Assembly (NCBI GenBank): GCA_964455335.1
Contig: CAYVVW010000108.1
Span: 1 to 6,950 of the forward strand
Reading direction: 5' to 3'
DNA: 6,950 nucleotides
Origin: Marvinbryantia sp964455335
GTDB taxonomy: Bacteria; Bacillota; Clostridia; Lachnospirales; Lachnospiraceae
A program made the position numbers and the translations under genes. This document shows positions 1-5,920 of this stretch, in pieces. The notes beneath the pieces are model-generated. The model had not been told where the DNA came from. It saw only the letters and a program-made list of their open reading frames with translations, and did no database searches. Within the stretch, counting starts at the first letter, position 1. Each line of letters opens with the position of its first letter.

Positions 1-2523
1 TACCACATGTTTCTTCACCCAATCAGCGTTTACAATAATCTTTGTTTCCTTGTTTTGCCCGATGAATGTCTCGGCGAAGCTGCGCGCCTCGCGGTCGTTC
101 TCGCACTCGACAAAGACCTCGCCCGCATTTGGCACGTCGGAGAGGCCGAGGATCTCCACCGGTGTCGACGGCCCCGCCTCCTTGATTCTCCTTCCCTGGT
201 CGTCTATCATCGCACGCACTTTCCCGTAGCAAGCACCCGCAGCCACGTTGTCGCCCACGCGCAGGGTGCCCTTTTGCACCAGCACGGTCGCCACCGGCCC
301 CTTGCCGCGGTCGAGTTCTGCCTCAATGACAAGCCCGCGCGCATTGCGGTTCGGGTTCGCGCGAAGCTCCATGACCTCGGCAGTCAAAAGGATCATCTCG
401 AGCAAATTGTCGAGTCCCTCGTGCGTGCGCGCGGAAACCGGCACAAATACGGTATTTCCGCCCCAGTCCTCCGGAACTAGCCCCTGCTCGGAGAGTTCCT
501 GCTTGACGCGGTCAATGTTTGCGCCAGGCTTGTCGATCTTGTTGATGGCAACGATGATCTCCGTGCCTGCGGCCTTTGCGTGGCTGATAGCCTCAACCGT
601 CTGCGGCATAACCCCATCGTCCGCCGCCACGACCAAAATGGCAATGTCTGTCGCATTTGCCCCGCGCATGCGCATGGCGGTAAACGCCTCGTGGCCGGGC
701 GTGTCCAAAAATGTGATTTTCTGCCCATTGGCAGACACCATGTACGCGCCAATATGCTGCGTGATGCCCCCCGCCTCTTTTGCGATGACGTGGGTGTTGC
801 GGATGGCATCCAAAAGGGAGGTCTTGCCGTGATCCACGTGCCCCATCACGCAGACGACAGGCGGCCTTGCGACGAGCGTCTCCTCTTTGTCCTCCGTGTC
901 TTTGAGCAGCTCTGCAATCACGTCCACCTTTTCTTCTGGTTCCGTGATACAGTTGTACTCCAAGGCAATCTCTTCCGCCTGGGCATACTCGATCTCGTGG
1001 TTCACGGTGACCATGACGCCCTGCATGAAAAGTTTCTTTACGATTGCGGCCGGCTGCACCTTCAAAAGATCCGCCAATTCGCGGACGGTCAGGCGCTCAG
1101 GCAGCGTGATGGTGCGAATCTCGTTGACCTTCTTTTCTGGCTGCGGCGCCGGTACCGGCTTTGCGCCCTTGCCCGCCGGCTTTGCGGGCCTGGTGTTTTT
1201 GGTATTTTTCGCGTTTTTGGCATTCTTGGCAGTGTTGCCCCCTTTGGCCCCGGAACGCCCCTGCTGCCCTCTCTCCTGGCGATCCAGGCGGTCACGCTTG
1301 TTGTATTTTTCCTTATCTTTTTCCTTGTCCGTGCGGTTGCGGGACTCTTTTGCCATCGACTTGGCAGAAGTGTCCGCCTGCGGTATCGCGAGCTTTGGCC
1401 CCATTGGACGGCCAGTCCCGCGCCCGAATCCTTCTCCCGGACGGCCGTTGCGGGTGGCCGCGCCGCGATTGTCACGCCCGATCCCGCGACTGTCACGCCC
1501 ATCACGACCGGTGCGCTCCGTGCCTCTTGGCATGCGCCCGTCACGCGATCCGCTTCCCTGCTGCGGGGTTCTCGCGGTCTGACCCGCTTCGCCCTGCCTT
1601 CTCTGCTGTGCCTGTCCTTGCGGCCTTGTCCGCCTTTGCGTCGCCTGGCCTGCCTGCGCGGCTTGGCCTTGTCCTTGCGGCCTTGCCTGACCCTGTGGTG
1701 CTTGCCCTTGCCCTTGCGGTCGCACCTGACCCTGTGGTGCTTGACCCTGCCCTTGCGGTCGTGCCTGGCCCTGCGGTGCTTGACCCTGCCCTTGCGGTCG
1801 TGCCTGGCTCTGCGGCACTTGCCCTTGCCCTTGCGGTCGTGCCTGGCCCTGCGGCATCTGGCCCGCCTGCCCTTGTGGCGCTTGCCCTTGCCCCTGTGGA
1901 CGTGCCTGGCCCTGCGGCATCTGGCCCGCCTGCCCTTGTGGCGCTTGCCCCTGCCCTTGCGAGCGCGCCTGCCCTTGTGGCACTTGCCCTTGCCCCTGTG
2001 GACGTGCCTGGCCCTGCGGCATCTGGCCCGCCTGGACCTGTGGCACTTGCCCTTGTCCTTGCGGTCGTGCCTGACCCTGCGGCATCTGGCCCGCCTGGAC
2101 CTGTGGCACTTGCCCCTGCGGCCTCATCTGGCCCTGCGGTGGAACTTGCGAAGTGCCCGCGCCCGGGCGCATGGGCGGCCTTTGCCCCGGACGTCCCGCC
2201 GGGCGTTTCGGCTGGTCGTCTATCGTCCGCATGCCCGCCGGCTTTTGGATGCCTGTGCGGCTGTTCTGCGAACGGAAGATTCTCGTGATATTTTTCTTTT
2301 TTTGCGGCTCCGGGCGCCTTGTCCCCTCAGCTTCCGGTTCCGCCTCCCTTTTCGGCGGCGCCGGCCTTACCCCCACACTTTTTTGGACAAGGTCCACCTG
2401 GGCATCCTCCAAAACCGTCATGTGGCTTTTGACCTCAATCCCCCTTTTGGCCAAAAAATCCATGATCTCCTTGTTGGACCTGCCCAGTTCTTTTGCAAGC
2501 TCATGCACTCTCATTTTCGACAT
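1..2523 (-). CDS. infB: Translation initiation factor IF-2 (partial, C-terminus beyond the window)
   Basis: IF-2 is the GTPase that brings fMet-tRNA to the 30S subunit and promotes 50S joining. The ATG at 2523-2521 follows GGAGG at 2531-2535; the frame is open to base 1, giving 841 codons. Residues 1-50 are an IF2_N helical domain (starts MSKMRVHELAKELG). Residues 104-311 are a basic Q/G/P/R-rich low-complexity stretch, followed by an RG- and Lys-rich linker. A second IF2_N domain covers about 469-520 (TITLPERLTVRELADLL). The G domain shows G1 GHVDHGKT (561-568), G3 DTPGH (607-611), G4 NKID (661-664) and G5 SAR (697-699), then the start of domain II. The C-terminal fMet-tRNA-binding domain is cut off. 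P-loop position 561 is far later than in Bacillus subtilis IF-2 (roughly 230), so the full protein should be near 1050 residues. It lies 5 bases after ylxQ, last gene of the operon in view. Confidence 0.98.
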   Translation of the reverse strand, partial: MSKMRVHELAKELGRSNKEIMDFLAKRGIEVKSHMTVLEDAQVDLVQKSVGVRPAPPKREAEPEAEGTRRPEPQKKKNITRIFRSQNSRTGIQKPAGMRTIDDQPKRPAGRPGQRPPMRPGAGTSQVPPQGQMRPQGQVPQVQAGQMPQGQARPQGQGQVPQVQAGQMPQGQARPQGQGQVPQGQARSQGQGQAPQGQAGQMPQGQARPQGQGQAPQGQAGQMPQGQARPQGQGQVPQSQARPQGQGQAPQGQARPQGQGQAPQGQVRPQGQGQAPQGQARPQGQGQAAQAGQATQRRTRPQGQAQQRRQGEAGQTARTPQQGSGSRDGRMPRGTERTGRDGRDSRGIGRDNRGAATRNGRPGEGFGRGTGRPMGPKLAIPQADTSAKSMAKESRNRTDKEKDKEKYNKRDRLDRQERGQQGRSGAKGGNTAKNAKNAKNTKNTRPAKPAGKGAKPVPAPQPEKKVNEIRTITLPERLTVRELADLLKVQPAAIVKKLFMQGVMVTVNHEIEYAQAEEIALEYNCITEPEEKVDVIAELLKDTEDKEETLVARPPVVCVMGHVDHGKTSLLDAIRNTHVIAKEAGGITQHIGAYMVSANGQKITFLDTPGHEAFTAMRMRGANATDIAILVVAADDGVMPQTVEAISHAKAAGTEIIVAINKIDKPGANIDRVKQELSEQGLVPEDWGGNTVFVPVSARTHEGLDNLLEMILLTAEVMELRANPNRNARGLVIEAELDRGKGPVATVLVQKGTLRVGDNVAAGACYGKVRAMIDDQGRRIKEAGPSTPVEILGLSDVPNAGEVFVECENDREARSFAETFIGQNKETKIIVNADWVKKHVV
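1657..2103 (-). repeat. In-frame modular repeat array in infB (13- and 8-residue units)
   Basis: IF-2 residues 141-289 are tiled without remainder by nine 13-residue units of consensus QGQARPQGQGQ(A/V)P, beginning at residues 149, 170, 183, 204, 225, 238, 251, 264 and 277, and four 8-residue units of consensus QGQAGQMP, at 141, 162, 196 and 217. Unit variants are few: S for P in the third 13-mer, S for G in the sixth, V for A in the eighth, A for the final P in the ninth. At DNA level these are 39-bp and 24-bp units with high identity, so copy number should vary by replication slippage or unequal recombination without breaking the frame. The array is predicted to be disordered. Confidence 0.93.
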
Positions 2524-2528
2524 ACTCA

Positions 2529-2846
2529 CTACCTCCGTTCTCTGTTCGCAAGTTCCCTTTGAATGGCGTCAGAAAGGCCAGAGTCCGTCACAGCAAGGGA
2601 CGCCCGAAATTCCTTTCCCATCGCATTTCCCAACGTTTCCATCGTCTCATAAAAATAAATCGGCACTTGGTAGTATGCGCACATATTTTCAAATTTTTTT
2701 TTGGTATTTGCGGATGCGTTCTCCGACACAAGCACCATGCAAGCCTTTCCCGTCTTGACTGCTTTTTCTGTGGAAAATTCGCCGCTTACTGTTTTTCCGG
2801 CCTTTGTGGCAAGCCCAACCAACGATAATACCCTATCCAATCTCAA
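2529..2846 (-). CDS. ylxQ: L7Ae-family ribosomal/kink-turn RNA-binding protein YlxQ
   Basis: This 105-residue protein matches the L7Ae/L30e/S12e family member found between ylxR and infB in Bacillota. The family signature is visible in LSLVGLATKAGKTVSG near the N-terminus, followed by the STEKAV helix and the central NTKKKFENMC segment. The fold binds kink-turn RNA; the cellular target of YlxQ is not settled. The best start is a TTG at 2846-2844, because AAGGAG lies 10 bases upstream inside ylxR; a second TTG two codons later is the alternative. The gene overlaps the end of ylxR by 14 bases, so translation is probably coupled, and the weak start codon would make YlxQ output depend on ylxR translation. 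Its TAG stop is 5 bases before the infB ATG. Confidence 0.93.
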   Translation of the reverse strand: MRLDRVLSLVGLATKAGKTVSGEFSTEKAVKTGKACMVLVSENASANTKKKFENMCAYYQVPIYFYETMETLGNAMGKEFRASLAVTDSGLSDAIQRELANRERR

Positions 2847-3111
2847 TCCGCTCGATCTCCTTTTCCAGGCTTTCGTACACCCCGCCAGGGACGCTCCTTT
2901 TTAAGGAACGCTCCAGCCCTTTCCTTTTTTGCGCCTTTTCCAGGCAGGCCTTCGCACGACACAGATATGCGCCCCTGCCATTTTTCCGTCCCGTAGCGTC
3001 AATCACCAATTCCCCTTGCGGGGTTCGCAAAACGCGCAGCATTTCCCGCTTGCTTTTGCATGCCTGGCAACCGACGCACTTGCGCATGGGAACTCTCTTT
3101 GCCTGACCCAT
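2833..3111 (-). CDS. ylxR: YlxR (RnpM) family RNA-binding protein
   Basis: A 92-residue basic protein of the YlxR/DUF448 family, in its usual place between nusA and ylxQ. The diagnostic motifs are RKCVGC at 10-15 and GRGAYLC at 45-51, with D38-A-T-G-R between them. In Bacillus subtilis YlxR (RnpM) is reported to bind and modulate RNase P; that role here is by family only. Cysteines at 12, 15, 18, 51 and 56 form CxxCxxC and Cx4C pairs, which could bind a metal, though this is inference. The ATG at 3111-3109 is preceded by AAAGGCGG; an internal Met at residue 9 lacks comparable support. nusA ends 52 bases upstream with no convincing terminator in between. Confidence 0.94.
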   Translation of the reverse strand: MGQAKRVPMRKCVGCQACKSKREMLRVLRTPQGELVIDATGRKNGRGAYLCRAKACLEKAQKRKGLERSLKRSVPGGVYESLEKEIERIEIG

Positions 3112-3163
3112 TTGCCCGCCTTTCTTTTTCGGCGCCCGGGGCTACTCGCCCAGCGTCCTTTCG

Positions 3164-4699
3164 TTAGTTGTCGTCTTTGCCGTAATCCTCATCGCCATAT
3201 TCCGAAACCTGCCCGTAGGTATCCCCTTCCTCGTAACCGTCGCCCTCGCCATATCCGACGTCCGTTCCATATCCATCTGCATAGGGCGCGCCAGTGCCCG
3301 CCTCATCGCCGTAAGCGCCTTCTGCGCCATACCCATCCGCATAGGGCGCGCCAGTGCCCGCGCCGTCTCCGTAAGCACCTTCTGCGCCATACCCATCCGC
3401 ATAGGGCGCGCCGTAACCCGCTCCATCGCCGTAGGCGCCTTCTGCGCCATACCCATCCGCATAGGGCGCGCCAGTGCCCGCCCCATCGCCGTAAGCGCCT
3501 TCTGCGCCATACCCGTCCGCGTAGGGCGCGCCGTAGCCCGCGCCGTCTCCGTAAGCGCCTTCTGCGCCATACCCGTCCGCGTAGGGCGCGTCGTAGCCGC
3601 CCTCGTAGCCGTAGTCGTCCTCGTAGTACTCTTCTTCCTCGTCGTATCCCTCGAAATCCCCGGCCTCAATCGCCTGGGTCTCGCTCTTGATGTCGATCTT
3701 GTAGCCAGTCAGCTTTGCGGCCAGCCTCGCATTTTGCCCCTCTTTGCCGATCGCGAGGGAAAGCTGGTAATCCGGAACCACGACTTCCGCCGTCTTTTCG
3801 TCATTGTCCGCGGCCACGTAGATGACCTTGGCCGGGCTTAGTGCGTTTTCGATCAGCAGGGCCGGGTTTGAATCCCAGTTGATGATGTCGATCTTCTCGC
3901 CGTGCAATTCGCTGACGATGGTATTGACGCGCGATCCGTTCATGCCCACGCAGGCGCCCACCGCGTCCACGTCCGGGTCGTTTGACCAGACCGCCATTTT
4001 CGTGCGGTTCCCGGCCTCGCGGGCAATCGCACGGATCTCCACAGTGCCGTCGCGCACCTCTGTGACCTCGCTCTCAAACAAGCGCTTCACAAGCTCCGGA
4101 TGCGTGCGCGAAACCAGGACTTTCGGGCCTCTCGGCGTGTCCTTGACTTCCAGGACAAACACCTTGACGCGCTGATTCGGGCGGAACGTCTCGCCTTTTA
4201 CCATCTCGTTTTCATTTAAGATCGCGTCAACCTTTCCCAAGTTGATGCTCACGTTTTTCCCCATGTACCGCTGCACAATGCCCGTGACGACCTCGCGCAG
4301 TTTGCTATAGTACTCGTTGAATAGCACCCGGCGCTCTTCTTCCCTGATCTTTTGCAAGATGACATTTTTGGCATTTTGCGTGGCGATGCGCCCAAACTCG
4401 CGGGACTGAATGTCCACGTTCACCACGTCTCCCACCTCGTATTGGGGGTTGCGCATCTTGGCATCCGCAAGGCTCATCTCCATGATCGGGTCTTCCACTT
4501 CCTCCACGACGGTCTTTTCCGCCCAGACGGAAAAATCCCCTGTCTCCGGGTCGATCCGCACCCTGCAATTGTCCGATTTCCCGAAATGGTTTTTGTAAGC
4601 CTGCAAAAGGGATTGCTCGATCGCCTCCAGGAGAACGTCCTTGCTGATGTTTTTCTCCTTCTCCAAAATATCCAGCGCTTCGATTAGTTCGCTATTCAT
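3164..4699 (-). CDS. nusA: Transcription termination/antitermination factor NusA with expanded acidic repeat tail
   Basis: NusA binds RNA polymerase and nascent RNA and controls pausing, termination and antitermination. The start is the ATG at 4699-4697 (MNSELIEALDILEKEK), 9 bases after GAGGAGG at 4709-4715; the protein is 511 residues. Order of domains: N-terminal polymerase-binding domain (about 1-130), S1 domain (about 133-200), KH1 (about 201-277; RDGTVEIRAIAREAGNR, then GMNG at 252-255) and KH2 (about 278-345; GKEG at 318-321 followed by QNARLAAKLTGYKIDI). These are the normal limits of a Bacillota NusA, which usually ends near residue 350-400. Here a tail of about 165 residues follows: a Glu/Tyr-rich stretch, six 20-residue repeats (370-489) and an acidic end. 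Residues 339-507 contain no Lys or Arg. The tail is not the helical AR1/AR2 module of E. coli NusA. Confidence 0.97.
   Translation of the reverse strand: MNSELIEALDILEKEKNISKDVLLEAIEQSLLQAYKNHFGKSDNCRVRIDPETGDFSVWAEKTVVEEVEDPIMEMSLADAKMRNPQYEVGDVVNVDIQSREFGRIATQNAKNVILQKIREEERRVLFNEYYSKLREVVTGIVQRYMGKNVSINLGKVDAILNENEMVKGETFRPNQRVKVFVLEVKDTPRGPKVLVSRTHPELVKRLFESEVTEVRDGTVEIRAIAREAGNRTKMAVWSNDPDVDAVGACVGMNGSRVNTIVSELHGEKIDIINWDSNPALLIENALSPAKVIYVAADNDEKTAEVVVPDYQLSLAIGKEGQNARLAAKLTGYKIDIKSETQAIEAGDFEGYDEEEEYYEDDYGYEGGYDAPYADGYGAEGAYGDGAGYGAPYADGYGAEGAYGDGAGTGAPYADGYGAEGAYGDGAGYGAPYADGYGAEGAYGDGAGTGAPYADGYGAEGAYGDEAGTGAPYADGYGTDVGYGEGDGYEEGDTYGQVSEYGDEDYGKDDN
3233..3592 (-). repeat. Six 60-bp tandem repeats encoding the NusA tail
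   Basis: Six consecutive 60-bp units encode NusA residues 370-489. The unit reads (G/D)APYADGYGAEGAYGD, then GAG, then Y or T at position 20. Position 20 runs Y, T, Y, T, T, Y, and the codons also alternate (cgtccgcgt versus catccgcat versions on the + strand), which suggests some growth by 40-residue doublets. The last unit (toward the stop) is the most diverged, with TDV and EGDG replacing core residues. Five of the unit junctions carry the palindrome GGCGCGCC, at 3285, 3345, 3405, 3465 and 3525. Near-identical DNA units imply recent or ongoing expansion or homogenisation. Confidence 0.95.
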
Positions 4700-4756
4700 C
4701 CTAATAATCCTCCTCAAAAGATGATTCCTGCCCAGAATGGGCCGTGGGCGCCCCGC

Positions 4757-5224
4757 TCAGACGGAAAATGCCAGCCGAATGAGGGAAATGTCCCCCCGCG
4801 CAAAGGAGATGTCCCCCAGGTCCTCTGTCTCGACCGTCACCGTCTCCTTGTCATAGGCCTTTAAGATCCCTGTGTATTCCTTTTTCTTTCCCAGGGGGCG
4901 AAACAGGCGCACCTCCACCTCCTCGCCTATGCTGCGGGCAAAATCTTTGTCCTTTTTTAACGGCCGCCCAAGCCCCGGGGAACTGACCTCAAAAATGTAT
5001 GACTCCTCCACAAAGTCCTGCTCGTCCAGCAAGTCACTCGCCGCCCTGCTGACTAGCTCGCAGTCGTCCAGGGTGATCCCGCCCGGCTTGTCGATGTAAG
5101 CGCGCAAATACCAGTTGCCGCCCTCCTTTACATACTCCACGTCGACCAGCTCAAAACCGTGCGCGTCCACGATAGGCTGCATGAGCGCCTCTGTCTTTTG
5201 CTCGTATTCCTCTTTTTTTGTCAT
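4757..5224 (-). CDS. rimP: Ribosome maturation factor RimP
   Basis: RimP acts in late 30S subunit maturation. The 155-residue product matches the family length (about 150-156). The N-terminal domain includes GFELVDVEYVKEGGNWYLRA (23-42) and the following IDKPGGITLDDC; the signature SSPGLGRPL is at 81-89, before the SH3-like C-terminal domain that ends in ISLIRLAFSV. The start chosen is ATG 5224-5222, with AGAGGAG ending 4 bases upstream. The frame is open further, to an ATG at 5308, but that one lies upstream of the likely transcription start and inside the promoter -10 box, and the added residues would be encoded by a leader hairpin. It is the first gene of the rimP-nusA-ylxR-ylxQ-infB operon; nusA begins 57 bases downstream. 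Confidence 0.96.
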   Translation of the reverse strand: MTKKEEYEQKTEALMQPIVDAHGFELVDVEYVKEGGNWYLRAYIDKPGGITLDDCELVSRAASDLLDEQDFVEESYIFEVSSPGLGRPLKKDKDFARSIGEEVEVRLFRPLGKKKEYTGILKAYDKETVTVETEDLGDISFARGDISLIRLAFSV

Positions 5225-5247
5225 ACGGCTCCTCTCTTCACCCACAT

Positions 5248-5286
5248 ACACAAGAATGAGTGGGCGTCGCCCACTCATTCTTGTGT
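5248..5286 (-). promoter_or_regulatory. 18-bp perfect hairpin in the rimP operon leader
   Basis: Bases 5248-5265 (acacaagaatgagtgggc) are exactly repeated inverted at 5269-5286, with a 3-base loop. On the minus strand the hairpin falls roughly 14 to 53 bases after the predicted start of transcription and ends 12 bases before the rimP ribosome binding site, so it does not hide that site. Neither side has a run of T, which argues against a Rho-independent terminator. Plausible roles are protection of the mRNA 5' end, an RNase III cutting site, or a binding site for an operon product. The E. coli nusA operon leader is known to be processed by RNase III, but homology of the two structures is not implied. 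Confidence 0.75.
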
Positions 5287-5306
5287 AAATCATCGTCATC
5301 AAGCCC

Positions 5307-5334
5307 ATTATAGCATCTTTTTTGCGAAAAACAA
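5307..5334 (-). promoter_or_regulatory. Extended -10 promoter of the rimP-nusA-infB operon
   Basis: On the minus strand a perfect -10 TATAAT (5312-5307) is preceded by TG plus one base, the extended -10 signature, and by a weak -35 TTGTTT (5334-5329) at 16 bases. Transcription should start near 5300, giving a leader of about 76 bases that begins just before the hairpin. AT-rich sequence lies upstream of the -35, and two 12-bp direct repeats lie at 5360-5383. Confidence 0.8.
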
Positions 5335-5359
5335 GTGTTTTTTCACAATTTCGACAAAA

Positions 5360-5383
5360 TTTTGCAGCGAATTTTGAAGCGAA
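5360..5383. repeat. Two adjacent 12-bp direct repeats upstream of the operon promoter
   Basis: The + strand reads ttttgcagcgaa (5360-5371) followed immediately by ttttgaagcgaa (5372-5383), differing at one base. They sit about 25-50 bases upstream of the -35 of the rimP promoter. They could be an activator or UP-element-like site, or chance in AT-rich DNA. Confidence 0.4.
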
Positions 5384-5395
5384 AACGCCGCGCGG

Positions 5396-5485
5396 TTACG
5401 ATTCCTTTGATAAATAGAGCGAAATCGCATACCCAAGCGCAAACCCAACGACCGCAACAACCATCAAACGGATCATTTTCTTCAT
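5396..5485 (-). CDS. Putative 29-residue single-pass membrane microprotein
   Basis: A short open frame runs from ATG 5485-5483 to TAA 5398-5396 and encodes 29 residues, beginning MKKMIRLMVVAVVGFALG. Lys2, Lys3 and Arg6 are followed by one hydrophobic segment (about residues 5-24, with GxxxG-like small residues) and a short polar end KES, as expected of a small inner-membrane protein with its N-terminus inside. A purine-rich AAGGTGGGGG lies upstream at a usable distance, and a near-consensus promoter stands about 60 bases further up, which supports a real gene. I do not recognise the family and assign no function. It sits just upstream of the rimP promoter, with no clear terminator between, so it could be the first gene of a longer transcript. 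A non-coding leader role for this transcript is the alternative. Confidence 0.6.
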   Translation of the reverse strand: MKKMIRLMVVAVVGFALGYAISLYLSKES

Positions 5486-5550
5486 GTGATTTTCCCCCAC
5501 CTTGTTTTTTTCTATTGACACAAACGCCAAAAAGCCCTGTGTTTTCTCTG

Positions 5551-5579
5551 ATTGTAACCCCTTTGTGGCGGGTTGTCAA
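5551..5579 (-). promoter_or_regulatory. Near-consensus sigma-A promoter upstream of the microprotein and operon
   Basis: On the minus strand: -35 TTGACA (5579-5574), exactly 17 bases, then -10 TACAAT (5556-5551). This is the best promoter in the window. Transcription would start near 5544, about 58 bases before the 29-codon gene. Because no terminator is evident before 5312, it may also feed rimP-nusA-infB, giving the operon two promoters. Confidence 0.85.
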
Positions 5580-5637
5580 GGAACAAAAGCCCGTCTTTAG
5601 GAGTTAGCACTATCTTTTTTTAGAGTTCCACATCATT

Positions 5638-5891
5638 TTCATTGCACAAGCCAGCGTATTTGCAGCACTCAGGACTTCGGGCGGGATGTACGGCGGGGGT
5701 TCGGAGACTTTGGTGTACAGCACCAGTCACACCTCCCGCCCCACCCAAGCGGACGAGACAAGAAACCGAAGTCCGAAAGCCAGATCCGGAAATGGCTCGT
5801 CAACCCCTACAGCGACAGCGCGGAGCACAAACTCTACGGCAATGGCATCGCGCTGCCTTGCGGATGGTTTGTGCTAGCGGGAATAGCGTGA
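5638..5891 (+). pseudogene. Fossil of a phage-type DNA (cytosine-5-)-methyltransferase C-terminus
   Basis: Two frames hold pieces of one family. The frame from about 5638 to 5745 encodes LRTSGGMYGGGSETLVYSTS, which resembles the variable (target-recognition) part of phage-like C5 methyltransferases. The next frame, to the TGA at 5889-5891, encodes KPKSESQIRKWLVNPYSDSA and then EHKLYGNGIALPCGWFVLAG, the characteristic end of these enzymes (motif X region with GN and ALPC). The catalytic PCQ and ENV motifs and the usual TPxExxRLQGFP segment between the two pieces are missing, and the frames do not match, so an internal deletion or frameshift has occurred. No start codon or upstream half is present. 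It is the only plus-strand coding remnant in the window and points to past phage or restriction-modification DNA here. The C-terminal piece is the surer part. Confidence 0.75.
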
Positions 5892-5920
5892 GCAAATGAA
5901 TGACGACAATCACATTGCTT

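Noticed and set aside
580..2562. 660-codon open frame on the plus strand, plus other long frames at 1161-2288 and 2929-3690
   Set aside because: They lie antisense to infB, ylxR and nusA, whose frames show clear family motifs. The repeats lack stops in several frames, which creates long, Leu/Pro/Arg-rich shadow frames.
1657..3592. Regular repeats in infB and nusA as CRISPR arrays
   Set aside because: The repeats are directly adjacent, lack unique spacers and keep the reading frames of conserved proteins.
4699..4717. Upstream TTG start for nusA adding six residues
   Set aside because: The extra codons are the ribosome binding site itself (AGGAGG), and the ATG at 4699 matches the normal NusA N-terminus.
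4730..4742. 5-bp hairpin gccca-gaa-tgggc between rimP and nusA
   Set aside because: Too short to support a terminator or regulatory role, and no T-run follows.
5248..5286. Leader hairpin as a Rho-independent terminator
   Set aside because: There is no T-run after the stem on either strand, and the operon start codon follows directly.
5222..5308. Upstream ATG for rimP at 5308
   Set aside because: It overlaps the -10 box and lies before the likely transcription start; the added residues are unlike RimP.
5343..5579. 78-codon minus-strand frame overlapping the upstream region
   Set aside because: It runs through the sigma-A promoter and the better-supported 29-codon gene in another frame, and has Cys/Trp-rich content typical of a shadow.
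5604..5632. CIRCE-like heat-shock operator (TTAGCACTA with a partial inverted half)
   Set aside because: The second half matches only about six of nine bases with a 10-base rather than 9-base gap, and no chaperone gene is near.
5686..5877. Short plus-strand frames in 5642-5899 as intact small genes
   Set aside because: The recognisable residues switch frame part way and match the inner and C-terminal parts of a methyltransferase, so a decayed gene explains them better.
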